From NCBI RefSeq assembly GCF_028206795.1, contig NZ_JAQLFJ010000005.1:62001-126000 (forward strand): a stretch of DNA of 64,000 nucleotides, read 5' to 3'. The notes under the pieces were generated by a model that was not told the DNA's origin, did no database searches, and was given only the letters and a program-made list of their open reading frames with translations. This DNA is from Collinsella aerofaciens. Its GTDB lineage: Bacteria; Actinomycetota; Coriobacteriia; Coriobacteriales; Coriobacteriaceae. The translations under genes and the position numbers were made by a program. Of this stretch, positions 31,672 to 39,248 are shown piece by piece. Each line of letters opens with the position of its first letter. Position 1 is the first letter of the stretch.

Positions 31672-34389
31672 ATGGATACCCCCAGCAATTACACTGAAAC
31701 GCTCGAAAAGACCGTCCGCGACCTTCTCAAGCGTCAGGAGGATCTGGTCAGGACCGCCTTTACCGACCAGCTTACCGGGCTTGGCAACCGCGGCGGCTTT
31801 GCCCGTTCCCTCGAGGAGCTCTGGGAGCAGGACACCCCCGTTACCATGGCGTACATCGATATCGACAATCTCAAGCACTGCAACGACGTCTTTGGCCATG
31901 ACGAGGGCAACCGCTATATTTTGCAGGTAAGCCTCTATCTCAAGCTGTATATGGAGGTGGACGAAGCGGCGTTTCGTCTGGGAGGCGACGAGTTTGCCAT
32001 CCTGTCTACGATTGCAACCGAGGACGACCTCGCCGAACGTCTGGAACGCTGCCGATCGGTCCTGCTCAAAAACAACGATGCCGAGATGCCTCACTCGTTT
32101 AGCTACGGAGTGGCACACGCCGACCCCGCCCTGGGCGAAGCCCCCAATCGCTTGACGAACGATGCCGACCATCGCATGTACGACTACAAGCTACGTCATG
32201 CCGTGCACCTTGATCGACGCAATATCGCACAAGCCCACACCGACGACTTCGAAATAAGCGATCGAATTTTCGACGCCCTTTCGATGCTCAACGAAGGCCG
32301 CTATTTCTTTATCGAGAACTTGGACAAACATCGAACCCTTTGGTCACAAGGCGCCTTGCGCGATCTTGGTCTTCCTTCGGAGCATATAGACAACTGTCAC
32401 GATTATTGGAAAACGCGTGTCCATCCCGATGACCTTGAGGCCTATACCAACGACATCGACCAAATCTATGACGGCTCCAAACATCGTCACGTCATGCAGT
32501 ACCGCGTGCGCAATGCCGCCGGCGATTACATCCTCGGCCGTGCTCGCGGGTTTCGTATCGACGGCGACGGAAATGTCCCCTCGCTCTATGTCGGCGAGCT
32601 CGTCAACCACTCGCTTGCCGAGACCGTCGACGCCGCCACGGGCCTCGGAACGCAGCGCATGCTGGCCAACGCTATCGATGCCTGCCGTCGCGACCGTTGC
32701 CAGACGGGGCTTATAGCGGTGCGTGTTCGTGGCACGGCAAAGCTCAATGAGCTCTACGGGGCCGAGGCTGTCGACAACATGCTCGCCGAATACGCAGGCC
32801 GCATGCTGTCGATCACCCGCGGCAGGAGTCGTGTCTACCGTTCACGAAGCGTCCAGTTCGTCGTGCTCAGCAATAATTTGGACCACGAGGCATTCGAACA
32901 GCTGGTCCATCATCTTAAAGAGGCCGTTTTCGCTCCCGTCCAAATCGCGGGCGACACCATTACCCCCGTCTGTCTTGTCGTTCCGGCCTTTTACGAGCAC
33001 CTGACCAATCAAACGGCCGCCGTTTTAGGCGAACTCGACCGTCGCATTCGCACGGCCGGCGGGCTTGTTCCCAACGACAGCCTCCCCATACCCGAGGTGG
33101 AGCGCAAGAGCGCCATCGCCGAACGCATCGATCCGCTCACGGGTCTCTATCGACCCAGCGAGTTTATGCGCCGCGCCAACGAATTTCTGGAGACAAGGCG
33201 CAACGGCGCCTGGTGTATCGCCACCGTCGACATGGGACATATGCGACTGTTCAACGAATGGCACGGACAGGCCGAGGGCGACCGCATGCTCGCCGATGTA
33301 GGCACGGTCCTCAAGGATATCGAGAATGCCGACATGGGCGTCGCAGGGTACTGGGGCCAAGACGACTTTTGCGTACTCATCCCCTTTGAGCACGTCGCTG
33401 TCCGTCAGATCTATAGCCGTGTTCGCGAGGCCGTGGCCAAGCATGATGACGGCGTGGGCTTCTGGCCGTCCATGGGCGTCTACCCCATCGACTCCAACGA
33501 GGAAATCACCATCGATGCACAGGCCAAGGCCATGTTTACCAATCGGCGCGCAAAAAACGACTTTAAGGATCGCATTGCCGTCTTTCGCCCCGAGGAATAC
33601 AAGCGCGAGGTTGCGTTTCACCGCACCCTCACCGAGTTCCAGTATGCGCTCTCAAACGACCGCATCACCTACTACCTGCAGCCACTGGTTGATATGGAAA
33701 CCGGCGAGATCATTGGCGCCGAGGCGCTCACACGCTGGATCGACAAAGATGGATCGTTAATTCCGCCCGCGTCCTTTATCCCGGCGCTCGAGGAAAGCGG
33801 CTTTGTGGTGACGCTCGACAAGTACATTTGGCAGGGTGTCGCCTCGTGGCTGCGCAAGCGCATCGATCGAGGACTTCGCGTGGTTCCGGTCTCGCTTAAT
33901 GTGTCGCGCGTGGATATCCTTGCCTGCGACGTTGCCGAACATATGGGGGCGCTCGCCGCCCAATACAACCTACCGCCCGAGCTCATGCGTATCGAGATCA
34001 CCGAGACGGCTTATACGGGGGAGTCCGAAGCCGTGGACAAACTGACAGCCGACCTGCACACCCGCGGCTTCTCGACCTATATGGACGATTTTGGCACCGG
34101 CCAGTCCACGCTCGCGATGCTCAAGAACGTCAACGTCGACGTCATCAAGCTCGATCGCACGTTTGTGCCCGCCGACGGCGATCAAGGCCGTAGCGCGCAA
34201 ATCGTTTCATCAATGCTCGAGATGGCGCAGTCGCTCCATCTGCCCGTTGTGATCGAAGGCGTCGAGACCGATGAGCAGGCGAACGTGCTGCGCCAAATGG
34301 GCGCCCGCTACGCTCAGGGCTTTCTCTACTACCGCCCCATGCCGGCAAAGGATTTTGAGGCGTTACTCGATGGTGGCGACAACAACTAA
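31672..34389 (+). CDS. multidomain cyclic-di-GMP protein: GGDEF, PAS-like, two degenerate GGDEF, EAL
   Basis: A 905-aa cytoplasmic signalling protein with no membrane segment. The first GGDEF domain (about 30-180) has FRLGGDEFAIL at residues 101-111 and looks active. A PAS-like segment (about 195-320: RYFFIENLDKHRTLWSQ, VHPDDLEAYTND, MQYRVRNAAGDY) follows. Two GGDEF-like domains then begin VDAATGLGTQRM and IDPLTGLYRPSE but read VYRSRSVQFVVL and YWGQDDFCVLI at the active site, so both are degenerate. The C-terminal EAL domain (about 630-895) is complete: GAEALTRW, SLNVS, EITETAY, DDFGTGQST, KLDRTF, EGVET. It could make and degrade c-di-GMP. ATG 31672 is preferred to an upstream GTG; its ribosome binding site is weak. 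Confidence 0.9.
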   Translation: MDTPSNYTETLEKTVRDLLKRQEDLVRTAFTDQLTGLGNRGGFARSLEELWEQDTPVTMAYIDIDNLKHCNDVFGHDEGNRYILQVSLYLKLYMEVDEAAFRLGGDEFAILSTIATEDDLAERLERCRSVLLKNNDAEMPHSFSYGVAHADPALGEAPNRLTNDADHRMYDYKLRHAVHLDRRNIAQAHTDDFEISDRIFDALSMLNEGRYFFIENLDKHRTLWSQGALRDLGLPSEHIDNCHDYWKTRVHPDDLEAYTNDIDQIYDGSKHRHVMQYRVRNAAGDYILGRARGFRIDGDGNVPSLYVGELVNHSLAETVDAATGLGTQRMLANAIDACRRDRCQTGLIAVRVRGTAKLNELYGAEAVDNMLAEYAGRMLSITRGRSRVYRSRSVQFVVLSNNLDHEAFEQLVHHLKEAVFAPVQIAGDTITPVCLVVPAFYEHLTNQTAAVLGELDRRIRTAGGLVPNDSLPIPEVERKSAIAERIDPLTGLYRPSEFMRRANEFLETRRNGAWCIATVDMGHMRLFNEWHGQAEGDRMLADVGTVLKDIENADMGVAGYWGQDDFCVLIPFEHVAVRQIYSRVREAVAKHDDGVGFWPSMGVYPIDSNEEITIDAQAKAMFTNRRAKNDFKDRIAVFRPEEYKREVAFHRTLTEFQYALSNDRITYYLQPLVDMETGEIIGAEALTRWIDKDGSLIPPASFIPALEESGFVVTLDKYIWQGVASWLRKRIDRGLRVVPVSLNVSRVDILACDVAEHMGALAAQYNLPPELMRIEITETAYTGESEAVDKLTADLHTRGFSTYMDDFGTGQSTLAMLKNVNVDVIKLDRTFVPADGDQGRSAQIVSSMLEMAQSLHLPVVIEGVETDEQANVLRQMGARYAQGFLYYRPMPAKDFEALLDGGDNN

Positions 34390-34401
34390 TACGCTCGTGC
34401 G

Positions 34402-34428
34402 CAAACGCCACCGTCGAGGGAGCGTTTG
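34402..34428 (+). terminator. hairpin behind the GGDEF/EAL gene
   Basis: CAAACGC and GCGTTTG pair around 13 nt and are followed by TTCCC. It is a weak terminator candidate in the 124-bp gap before the second GGDEF gene. Confidence 0.4.
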
Positions 34429-34513
34429 TTCCCATGAGCTAACTAATACCCCAATCTAAACCGAATTGGGAGTAAGATACAAACCATTGTTCCATCCAAG
34501 GAGGTCATCCATC

Positions 34514-35278
34514 ATGAACGAGTCGTATCGCCTGGGCGAGCAATCAATCATCGCTCATCTTCAGCGGCTTGCGAACGGGGCCTCAACCACCGAGCTCGAT
34601 GTTGCCGCGCTGCCCCCGGAGCTGTGCGCCATCGGCGAGCAGCTACAGAAGACATTTGCCATCCTGCAGCAAGAACGCGAGCTGCTTGAGCGCGGCGCCT
34701 ATATCGACTCGCTCACCAATCTTGGCAACCGTGGCGGACTCGACCGCCATGTCGATCAGCTCTGGCGCAAAGGCACCCCCTTCACCTGCGCCTATATCGA
34801 TATCGACCGCCTTAAGCATTGCAACGATAAGTTTGGCCACACCGAGGGCAATCGCTACATCCTGAGCATCTGCCGTGCACTCACCGAGACAATGGAGCCC
34901 GATGAGTTGCTGTTCCGTATCGGTGGAGACGAATTTGTACTTATATCCCCCACGACAGACGAAGCCGAGCTCGAGCAGCGCCTGGAGCGGACGCGTGCCA
35001 ATCTTATCGAGGCAACATCGGACGGCAAGGCGCCCATGATCGCCAGCTTTAGTTTTGGCTGCTCGCGCGTCGACCCGCTTGCAGGCGATACGCGTCGCCA
35101 GATGACAAAGGACGCCGACCGCAAAATGTATCGCTACAAGCTCATGTACCGTGTGCAACAACCGGAAGAAGGCGATGCGCCGCAACGCCCGGTCACCGAA
35201 CAACCCCCCCCCCTGCAACGACCGAGTGTTCCAAGCGATCTCCATGAGCTCCGAGACGCGCTATCCGTTCATCATTAA
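34514..35278 (+). CDS. diguanylate cyclase (GGDEF), truncated by a poly-C frameshift
   Basis: A 254-aa product as read. A helical N-terminus (1-60) precedes a GGDEF domain starting YIDSLTNLGNRGGLDRHV, with LFRIGGDEFVLI at 133-144, so it should make cyclic di-GMP. A perfect AAGGAGGT lies 8 nt before the ATG. At residues 231-233 the frame passes through ten cytosines and then into a short non-homologous tail ending LRDALSVHH. With nine cytosines the frame would join the next ORF and give a 510-aa protein aligned with residues 1-about 470 of the upstream GGDEF/EAL protein. The gene is therefore probably phase variable or carries a slippage/sequencing error. Confidence 0.85.
   Translation: MNESYRLGEQSIIAHLQRLANGASTTELDVAALPPELCAIGEQLQKTFAILQQERELLERGAYIDSLTNLGNRGGLDRHVDQLWRKGTPFTCAYIDIDRLKHCNDKFGHTEGNRYILSICRALTETMEPDELLFRIGGDEFVLISPTTDEAELEQRLERTRANLIEATSDGKAPMIASFSFGCSRVDPLAGDTRRQMTKDADRKMYRYKLMYRVQQPEEGDAPQRPVTEQPPPLQRPSVPSDLHELRDALSVHH
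35204..35213 (+). repeat. C10 homopolymer inside the GGDEF gene
   Basis: Ten consecutive C between GAACAA and TGCAACG. Loss of one C fuses the GGDEF domain to the downstream PAS/GGDEF-like frame. Tracts of this length are typical slipped-strand contingency loci. Confidence 0.9.
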
Positions 35279-36047
35279 CCTCGACACCGGCGAATCGCAA
35301 TGGTCGGTTAATGCCGTGCGCGATTTTGACCTACCCTCCCAGCATCCCTACAACTCGCTCGATATATGGCTTGCCCGTGTTCACCCCGAGGACCGCGACA
35401 ACGTACGCGCCGAGCTCGATATGGTGGTAAACGGCACGTGGCACTTCCACTGCATGCAGTATCGCGTCATGAATTCCGCCGGAAAATACGCACTTTGCGA
35501 CTGCACGGGCTACCGCCTGGACGGCACCGATACCGAGCCCAACATGTATGTGGGCATTGTTACCAACCGAAGCTTGGCAGATACGACCGATTCCGTGACC
35601 GGCCTGGGCGATATCCACGCCCTGGTCAACGCCATTGGCGAGATGCGTCGCGTGGCACGAAACGCGGGCTTGGTCGCCATTAAAATCGACGACATCGCCA
35701 AGGTCAATGCCCGCTTTGGCTTTGATGCGGGCGACCGCGTTTTGGCAGAAAGCGCCGCCTGCCTCATGGATTGCTCGCGCGGCAAGGGTCGTCTGTTCCG
35801 CTCGACCGGACCGATGTTCGTGGCGCTCTTTGACGAGCTCGATCCCGAAGAGACCGACGCGGTCGCAGACGAAATCGAGCGGTTCTTGGGATCGCCCGTG
35901 CTCTTGGGCTCATTTGAATATCAGCCGCCCCTTCGCGTGGCCACGCTTCATCTGGACGCCGTCGACCGACAGCCCGTTTCCATTTTGAACGAACTCAATG
36001 CGCTGATTAAAGAGGCGCCGCAGGTACCGGGCACCAAGCTGGACTAG
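35214..36047 (+). pseudogene. out-of-frame 3' part of the GGDEF gene: PAS-like and degenerate GGDEF module
   Basis: In the frame one base off from the GGDEF start, the sequence reads CNDRVFQAISM, then RYPFIINLDTGESQWS, VHPEDRDNVRAEL and MQYRVMNSAGKYALCD. This matches the PAS-like part of the 31672 protein (SDRIFDALSM, RYFFIENLDKHRTLWS, VHPDDLEAYTND, MQYRVRNAAGDYILGR). A degenerate GGDEF follows (TDSVTGLGDIHALV, with LFRSTGPMFVALF in place of the active site). There is no EAL domain. An internal ATG at 35244 overlaps the end of the upstream frame but has no ribosome binding site. In a C9 variant this part would be translated as one protein with the GGDEF domain. Confidence 0.8.
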
Positions 36048-36054
36048 CGACGTA

Positions 36055-36093
36055 GGGCGCGATGTGAAACACAAGCCGTTTCGCATCGCGCCC
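36055..36093 (+). terminator. hairpin behind the second GGDEF gene
   Basis: GGGCGCGATG and CATCGCGCCC form a perfect outer stem with an inner GAAAC/GTTTC stem. No T tract follows, so it is a likely but not certain 3' end. Confidence 0.55.
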
Positions 36094-36158
36094 CGCGCCA
36101 TCTGCCCTCTCGTGCGATAATCCTCCGCAGAAGTCACCGACAGCAGAGGGAGTTTGTG

Positions 36159-36779
36159 ATGAAGGTTCTTTTGGTCAATGGCAGCCCCAAGGCAAACGGC
36201 AACACCGCCCGCGCACTCGCCGAGGTCGCCGAACAGCTCAACGCCGAAGGCATTGATACCGAGGCGTTTCAGCTAGGCGCCAAGCCCATTCGCGACTGCA
36301 TTGGCTGTGGCCAGTGCGGCAAGCTCGATTGCCGCTGCACCTTTGACGACGACGTGAACGAGCTGATCGCTGCCGCCGAGCAGGCAGATGGCTTTGTCTT
36401 TGGCTCCCCCGTCTACTATGCGCATCCCAGCGGACGCATCCTCTCGGCTCTCGACCGCGCATTCTATGCTGGCAGCAAGGCCTTTGCGCACAAACCGGGC
36501 GCCGCTGTCGCCGTCGCCCGCCGCGGCGGCACGTCGACCACCTTCGATGTACTCAACAAGTACTTCACCATCAACCAGATGCCGGTGGTTGCCTCCACCT
36601 ACTGGAACAACGTCTTTGGCGCCCAGCCGGGCGAAGCCGCCCAGGACGCCGAGGGCTTGGCCACCATGCGAAACATCGGCAAAAACATGGCCTGGCTGCT
36701 GCACTGCATCGAGGCGGGAAAGGCCGCCGGCATCGAGGCCCCCAAGGCCGATCGCGCCAGGACCAACTTTATTCGATAA
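36159..36779 (+). CDS. NADPH-dependent FMN reductase / flavodoxin-fold oxidoreductase
   Basis: A 206-aa flavodoxin-like protein. VLLVNGSPKANGNTARAL is the FMN phosphate loop and FGSPVYYAHPSGRILSALDR is the second flavin-binding segment. The middle CIGCGQCGKLDCRC is a cysteine-rich insertion common in the iron-sulfur flavoprotein-like NAD(P)H reductases, so a bound Fe-S or disulfide function is possible. ATG 36159 is chosen over GTG 36156 because GAGGGAG is 6 nt away. It precedes structured RNA copy 2 but appears to be a separate unit. Confidence 0.88.
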   Translation: MKVLLVNGSPKANGNTARALAEVAEQLNAEGIDTEAFQLGAKPIRDCIGCGQCGKLDCRCTFDDDVNELIAAAEQADGFVFGSPVYYAHPSGRILSALDRAFYAGSKAFAHKPGAAVAVARRGGTSTTFDVLNKYFTINQMPVVASTYWNNVFGAQPGEAAQDAEGLATMRNIGKNMAWLLHCIEAGKAAGIEAPKADRARTNFIR

Positions 36780-36789
36780 GTCCAGCGGT

Positions 36790-36935
36790 GGTCACCTCGA
36801 TGTTCTATCAATGTCAGCGAAAAGCCAGCTGATGAGGCAAGGTGCCTTGAAAGAGGAGGGCGCTGGGCTTTTGCCCGCGCCCGACGATTGAAAGGCAGAT
36901 TGCCCATCAGATGGCTTTGCAGCGTCGAGGTGACC
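36790..36935 (+). ncRNA. conserved structured RNA, copy 2
   Basis: An 11-bp perfect outer helix pairs 36790-36800 (GGTCACCTCGA) with 36925-36935. Then come the shared CAGCGAAAA / TTTGCAGCG internal loop, a long helix pairing AGCCAGCTGATGAGGCAA with TTGCCCATCAGATGGCT (one mismatch, one bulged A as in copy 1), and the shared GGTGCCTTGAAA and TTGAAAGGCAGA segments. The apical hairpin is GGGCGC, bulged U, GGGC, UUUU loop. Helix sequences differ from copy 1 but pairing and bulges are kept, which is strong evidence for selected structure. It lies between the FMN reductase and the ArsC-like gene. Confidence 0.75.
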
Positions 36936-36955
36936 GCCGTTCGTTAGAACGGCGG
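36934..36955 (+). promoter_or_regulatory. hairpin between structured RNA copy 2 and the ArsC-like start
   Basis: CCGCCGTTC and GAACGGCGG form a 9-bp stem with a GTTA loop. Its first two bases are shared with the outer helix of the RNA, so the two helices compete slightly. The 3' arm ends 10 nt before the ATG and includes the only purine-rich stretch near the start, so it could mask the ribosome binding site. Confidence 0.5.
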
Positions 36956-36965
36956 AACAAATAAT

Positions 36966-37307
36966 ATGAACGTGCAAATCTTCGGCACCAAAAAGTCCTT
37001 CGATACCAAGAAGGCCCAGCGCTATTTTAAGGAGCGCCGCATTAAGGTGCAGTTTATCGACCTGAAGAAAAAGGAGATGAGCAAGGGCGAGCTCACGAGC
37101 GTGATGCAGGCGGTCGGCGGCATCGACAAGCTGCTCAACCCCAAGGCCAAGGACGAGGAGACGCTCGCACTCATCCAGCACCTCACCCCCAGCCAGCGCT
37201 TCGATAAGCTGCTCGAGAACCAGCAGGTTCTGGCCGAGCCCATCGTGCGCAACGGCAAGAAGGCCACCGTCGGCTATTGCCCCGACGTGTGGGGAGCCTG
37301 GGAGTAG
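36966..37307 (+). CDS. ArsC/Spx/YffB-family thioredoxin-fold protein
   Basis: A 113-aa protein of the arsenate-reductase-related family. It begins MNVQIFGTKKSFDTKKAQRY, where ArsC or Spx would have Cys in the CxxC/CxxS position; no N-terminal cysteine is present. The middle matches the family (FIDLKKKEMSKGEL, RFDKLLENQQVLAEPIVRNG) and the only Cys is near the end (GYCPDVWG). Arsenate reduction is therefore unlikely; a binding or regulatory role is possible. No usual Shine-Dalgarno precedes the ATG, and the region directly upstream is the structured RNA and hairpin. Confidence 0.8.
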   Translation: MNVQIFGTKKSFDTKKAQRYFKERRIKVQFIDLKKKEMSKGELTSVMQAVGGIDKLLNPKAKDEETLALIQHLTPSQRFDKLLENQQVLAEPIVRNGKKATVGYCPDVWGAWE

Positions 37308-37393
37308 CCTGTGTTATTTGTTGGCGCGTGGGTATAAGAGCAAGCGTTTGGCATAAGATTCAACTGTAAGCCATGTCTAACAAAGGAGGGCAC

Positions 37394-38524
37394 ATGCCCA
37401 ACAAACCCGTGAAGATCATCATGCTTACCGGCTACCTCGGTGCCGGCAAGACTACGTTGCTCAACCACCTCCTCGCCAACGACGGCGGCATCCGCGCCGC
37501 CGTGATCGTCAACGATATCGGCGAGATCAACGTCGACGCCAGCCTCATCGCCGACGGCGGCCTTTCCGAGACCGACGACCTCATCCCGCTCACCAACGGC
37601 TGCATCTGCTGCACGCTTTCAGACGACCTGGCCAACCAGCTGCAGGGCATCGCCGATTCGGGCGACTTCGATTACATCATCATCGAGGCCTCGGGTATTT
37701 GCGAGCCCATCCCCATCGCCTACACCATCTCGAGCTTCTGCGACGAGGCCAAGGTGGGCGGCCAGCCCAAGCTTGCACTCGACAACATCGTGGCTGTGGT
37801 CGATTGCGCCCGCATGTACGACGAGTTCAACGGCGGCCGCGACCTGTTGGCCGAGGATATCGACGAGGACGACATCGAGAGCCTGCTCATCCAGCAGATC
37901 GAGTTCTGCTCCACGCTGATCCTCAACAAGACCGATACCGTGAGCCCTGAGCAGATCGCCGAGCTCAAGGCTATCGTGCGCAGCCTGCAGAAGGACGCCG
38001 TGATTGTCGAGGCCCAAAACGGCGAGGTCCCCATGGAGGAGCTGCTCGACACCGACCGCTTCGACTTTATGCGCGCCTACAACTCCGCCGCCTGGATCGA
38101 GGCCATGGAGCATCCCGAGGAGCACGACGACCCCGAGGTGCTCGAGTACGACATCGAGACCTTTGTGTACTCGCGCCGCAAGCCGTTTGACCTGCAGAAG
38201 TTCACCGATTTTGTTAAGCAGGAGTGGCCCGACGAGGTCATCCGCGTCAAGGGTCCGCTGTGGCAGACCGGCGATCCGGACATGTGCTACATGTTCGAGC
38301 AGGCCGGCCACCAAATGCGCCTGATGGAGAACGGTCTGTTCGTTGACTCCGCGCCCGAGGGCGAGAAGCAGAAGATCATCGACGAGAACCCCGAGATCAT
38401 GCAGATTTGGGACGACGAGACGGGCGACCGCATGACGAGCCTGTGCATCATCGGCCGTCACATGGACAAGGATGCGCTCATCGCCTCCCTCGATGCCTGC
38501 CTGACCGACTGGCACCGCGCCTAG
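37394..38524 (+). CDS. COG0523 (CobW/YeiR/ZNG-like) GTPase metallochaperone
   Basis: A 376-aa G3E GTPase. Walker A is MLTGYLGAGKTTLLNHLL, the metal-binding CxCC motif is NGCICCTLSDD, and the guanine-specificity motif is LNKTDTVS. A CobW C-terminal domain follows (about 265-370: FVYSRRKPFDLQKF, VIRVKGPLW). Family members insert or traffic zinc, cobalt or iron into target proteins; the client here is not shown by neighbours. AAAGGAGGG precedes ATG 37394, and a terminator ends the unit. Confidence 0.9.
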   Translation: MPNKPVKIIMLTGYLGAGKTTLLNHLLANDGGIRAAVIVNDIGEINVDASLIADGGLSETDDLIPLTNGCICCTLSDDLANQLQGIADSGDFDYIIIEASGICEPIPIAYTISSFCDEAKVGGQPKLALDNIVAVVDCARMYDEFNGGRDLLAEDIDEDDIESLLIQQIEFCSTLILNKTDTVSPEQIAELKAIVRSLQKDAVIVEAQNGEVPMEELLDTDRFDFMRAYNSAAWIEAMEHPEEHDDPEVLEYDIETFVYSRRKPFDLQKFTDFVKQEWPDEVIRVKGPLWQTGDPDMCYMFEQAGHQMRLMENGLFVDSAPEGEKQKIIDENPEIMQIWDDETGDRMTSLCIIGRHMDKDALIASLDACLTDWHRA

Positions 38525-38564
38525 ATTTATCCAAGCGGGCATTTTTTCGCCTACGTAACCGCCA

Positions 38565-38599
38565 AACCACCACGAAGGTGCCCTTCGTGGTGGTTTTTC
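38565..38599 (+). terminator. intrinsic terminator of the COG0523 gene
   Basis: AACCACCACGAAGG and CCTTCGTGGTGGTT form a 14-bp stem with a 3-nt loop, followed by TTTCG. Confidence 0.9.
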
Positions 38600-38619
38600 G
38601 TTCTGAGCCAAGGAGATTC

Positions 38620-39219
38620 ATGTTCAACATTGTGCTGTATGCGCCCGAGATTCCGGCCAATACGGGCAATATCGGCCGCACCTGCGTGGTTACCGGCGCC
38701 CGCCTGCATCTGGTGGAGCCGCTGGGGTTTTCGCTCGACGACAAGACGGTGCGTCGCGCCGGCCTGGGCTACTGGCAAAATTTGGACGTGACGACCTATG
38801 CCGGCTGGGAGGATTTCCTTGCGCGCAACGGCCTCTCCCCCGCCGACGAACGCCTGCATCTGCTGACCAAAAAGGCGCGCCGCACCTATGCGCAAAGTAC
38901 CTACCGCGACGGTGACTTTTTGGTCTTTGGCAGCGAGAGCTCGGGGGTTCCCGAGCCACTGCTTGCCGCGGCGCCCGAGCGCTGCGAGCGCATCCCCATG
39001 TTGCGCGATTGCGACTCGCTCGAAAACGCCGACGCCTGGGAGGCCCACGAGGAGTCGCTCGGGCATACCGAGGACAGCCACGAAGCCATCCTTCGACAGG
39101 ATATCTGCGGCAACTTCGTCGACCCGGACGACTACCGCATCAGCGCTCTCAACCTCTCCAACAGCGCCGCCATCGTCCTCTACGAGGCCCTGCGCCAGAC
39201 AGGCTTTCCGGGAATGTGA
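38620..39219 (+). CDS. trmL: tRNA (cytidine/uridine-34-2'-O)-methyltransferase
   Basis: A 199-aa SPOUT methyltransferase that methylates the ribose of tRNA wobble base 34 with SAM. The start MFNIVLYAPEIPANTGNIGR is the TrmL hallmark, followed by HLVEPLGF, RRAGLGYW, the trefoil-knot segment FGSESSGVPEPLL and the C-terminal LNLSNSAAIVLYEAL. An insertion around 145-170 (AHEESLGHTEDSHEAI) is longer than in E. coli. AAGGAG lies 5 nt before ATG 38620; the frame upstream overlaps the preceding gene and is not used. The stop lies inside a palindromic repeat. Confidence 0.93.
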   Translation: MFNIVLYAPEIPANTGNIGRTCVVTGARLHLVEPLGFSLDDKTVRRAGLGYWQNLDVTTYAGWEDFLARNGLSPADERLHLLTKKARRTYAQSTYRDGDFLVFGSESSGVPEPLLAAAPERCERIPMLRDCDSLENADAWEAHEESLGHTEDSHEAILRQDICGNFVDPDDYRISALNLSNSAAIVLYEALRQTGFPGM

Positions 39220-39246
39220 CAAAGGAACTGTCCCTTTGTCACATTC
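39212..39246. terminator. palindromic repeat / bidirectional terminator between trmL and the UvrA-like gene
   Basis: GAATGTGACAAAGG and CCTTTGTCACATTC form a 14-bp stem around AACTGTC. The trmL stop is inside it and the UvrA-like stop is 2 nt away. This looks like another of the short palindrome families of this genome. Confidence 0.75.
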
Positions 39247-39248
39247 GG

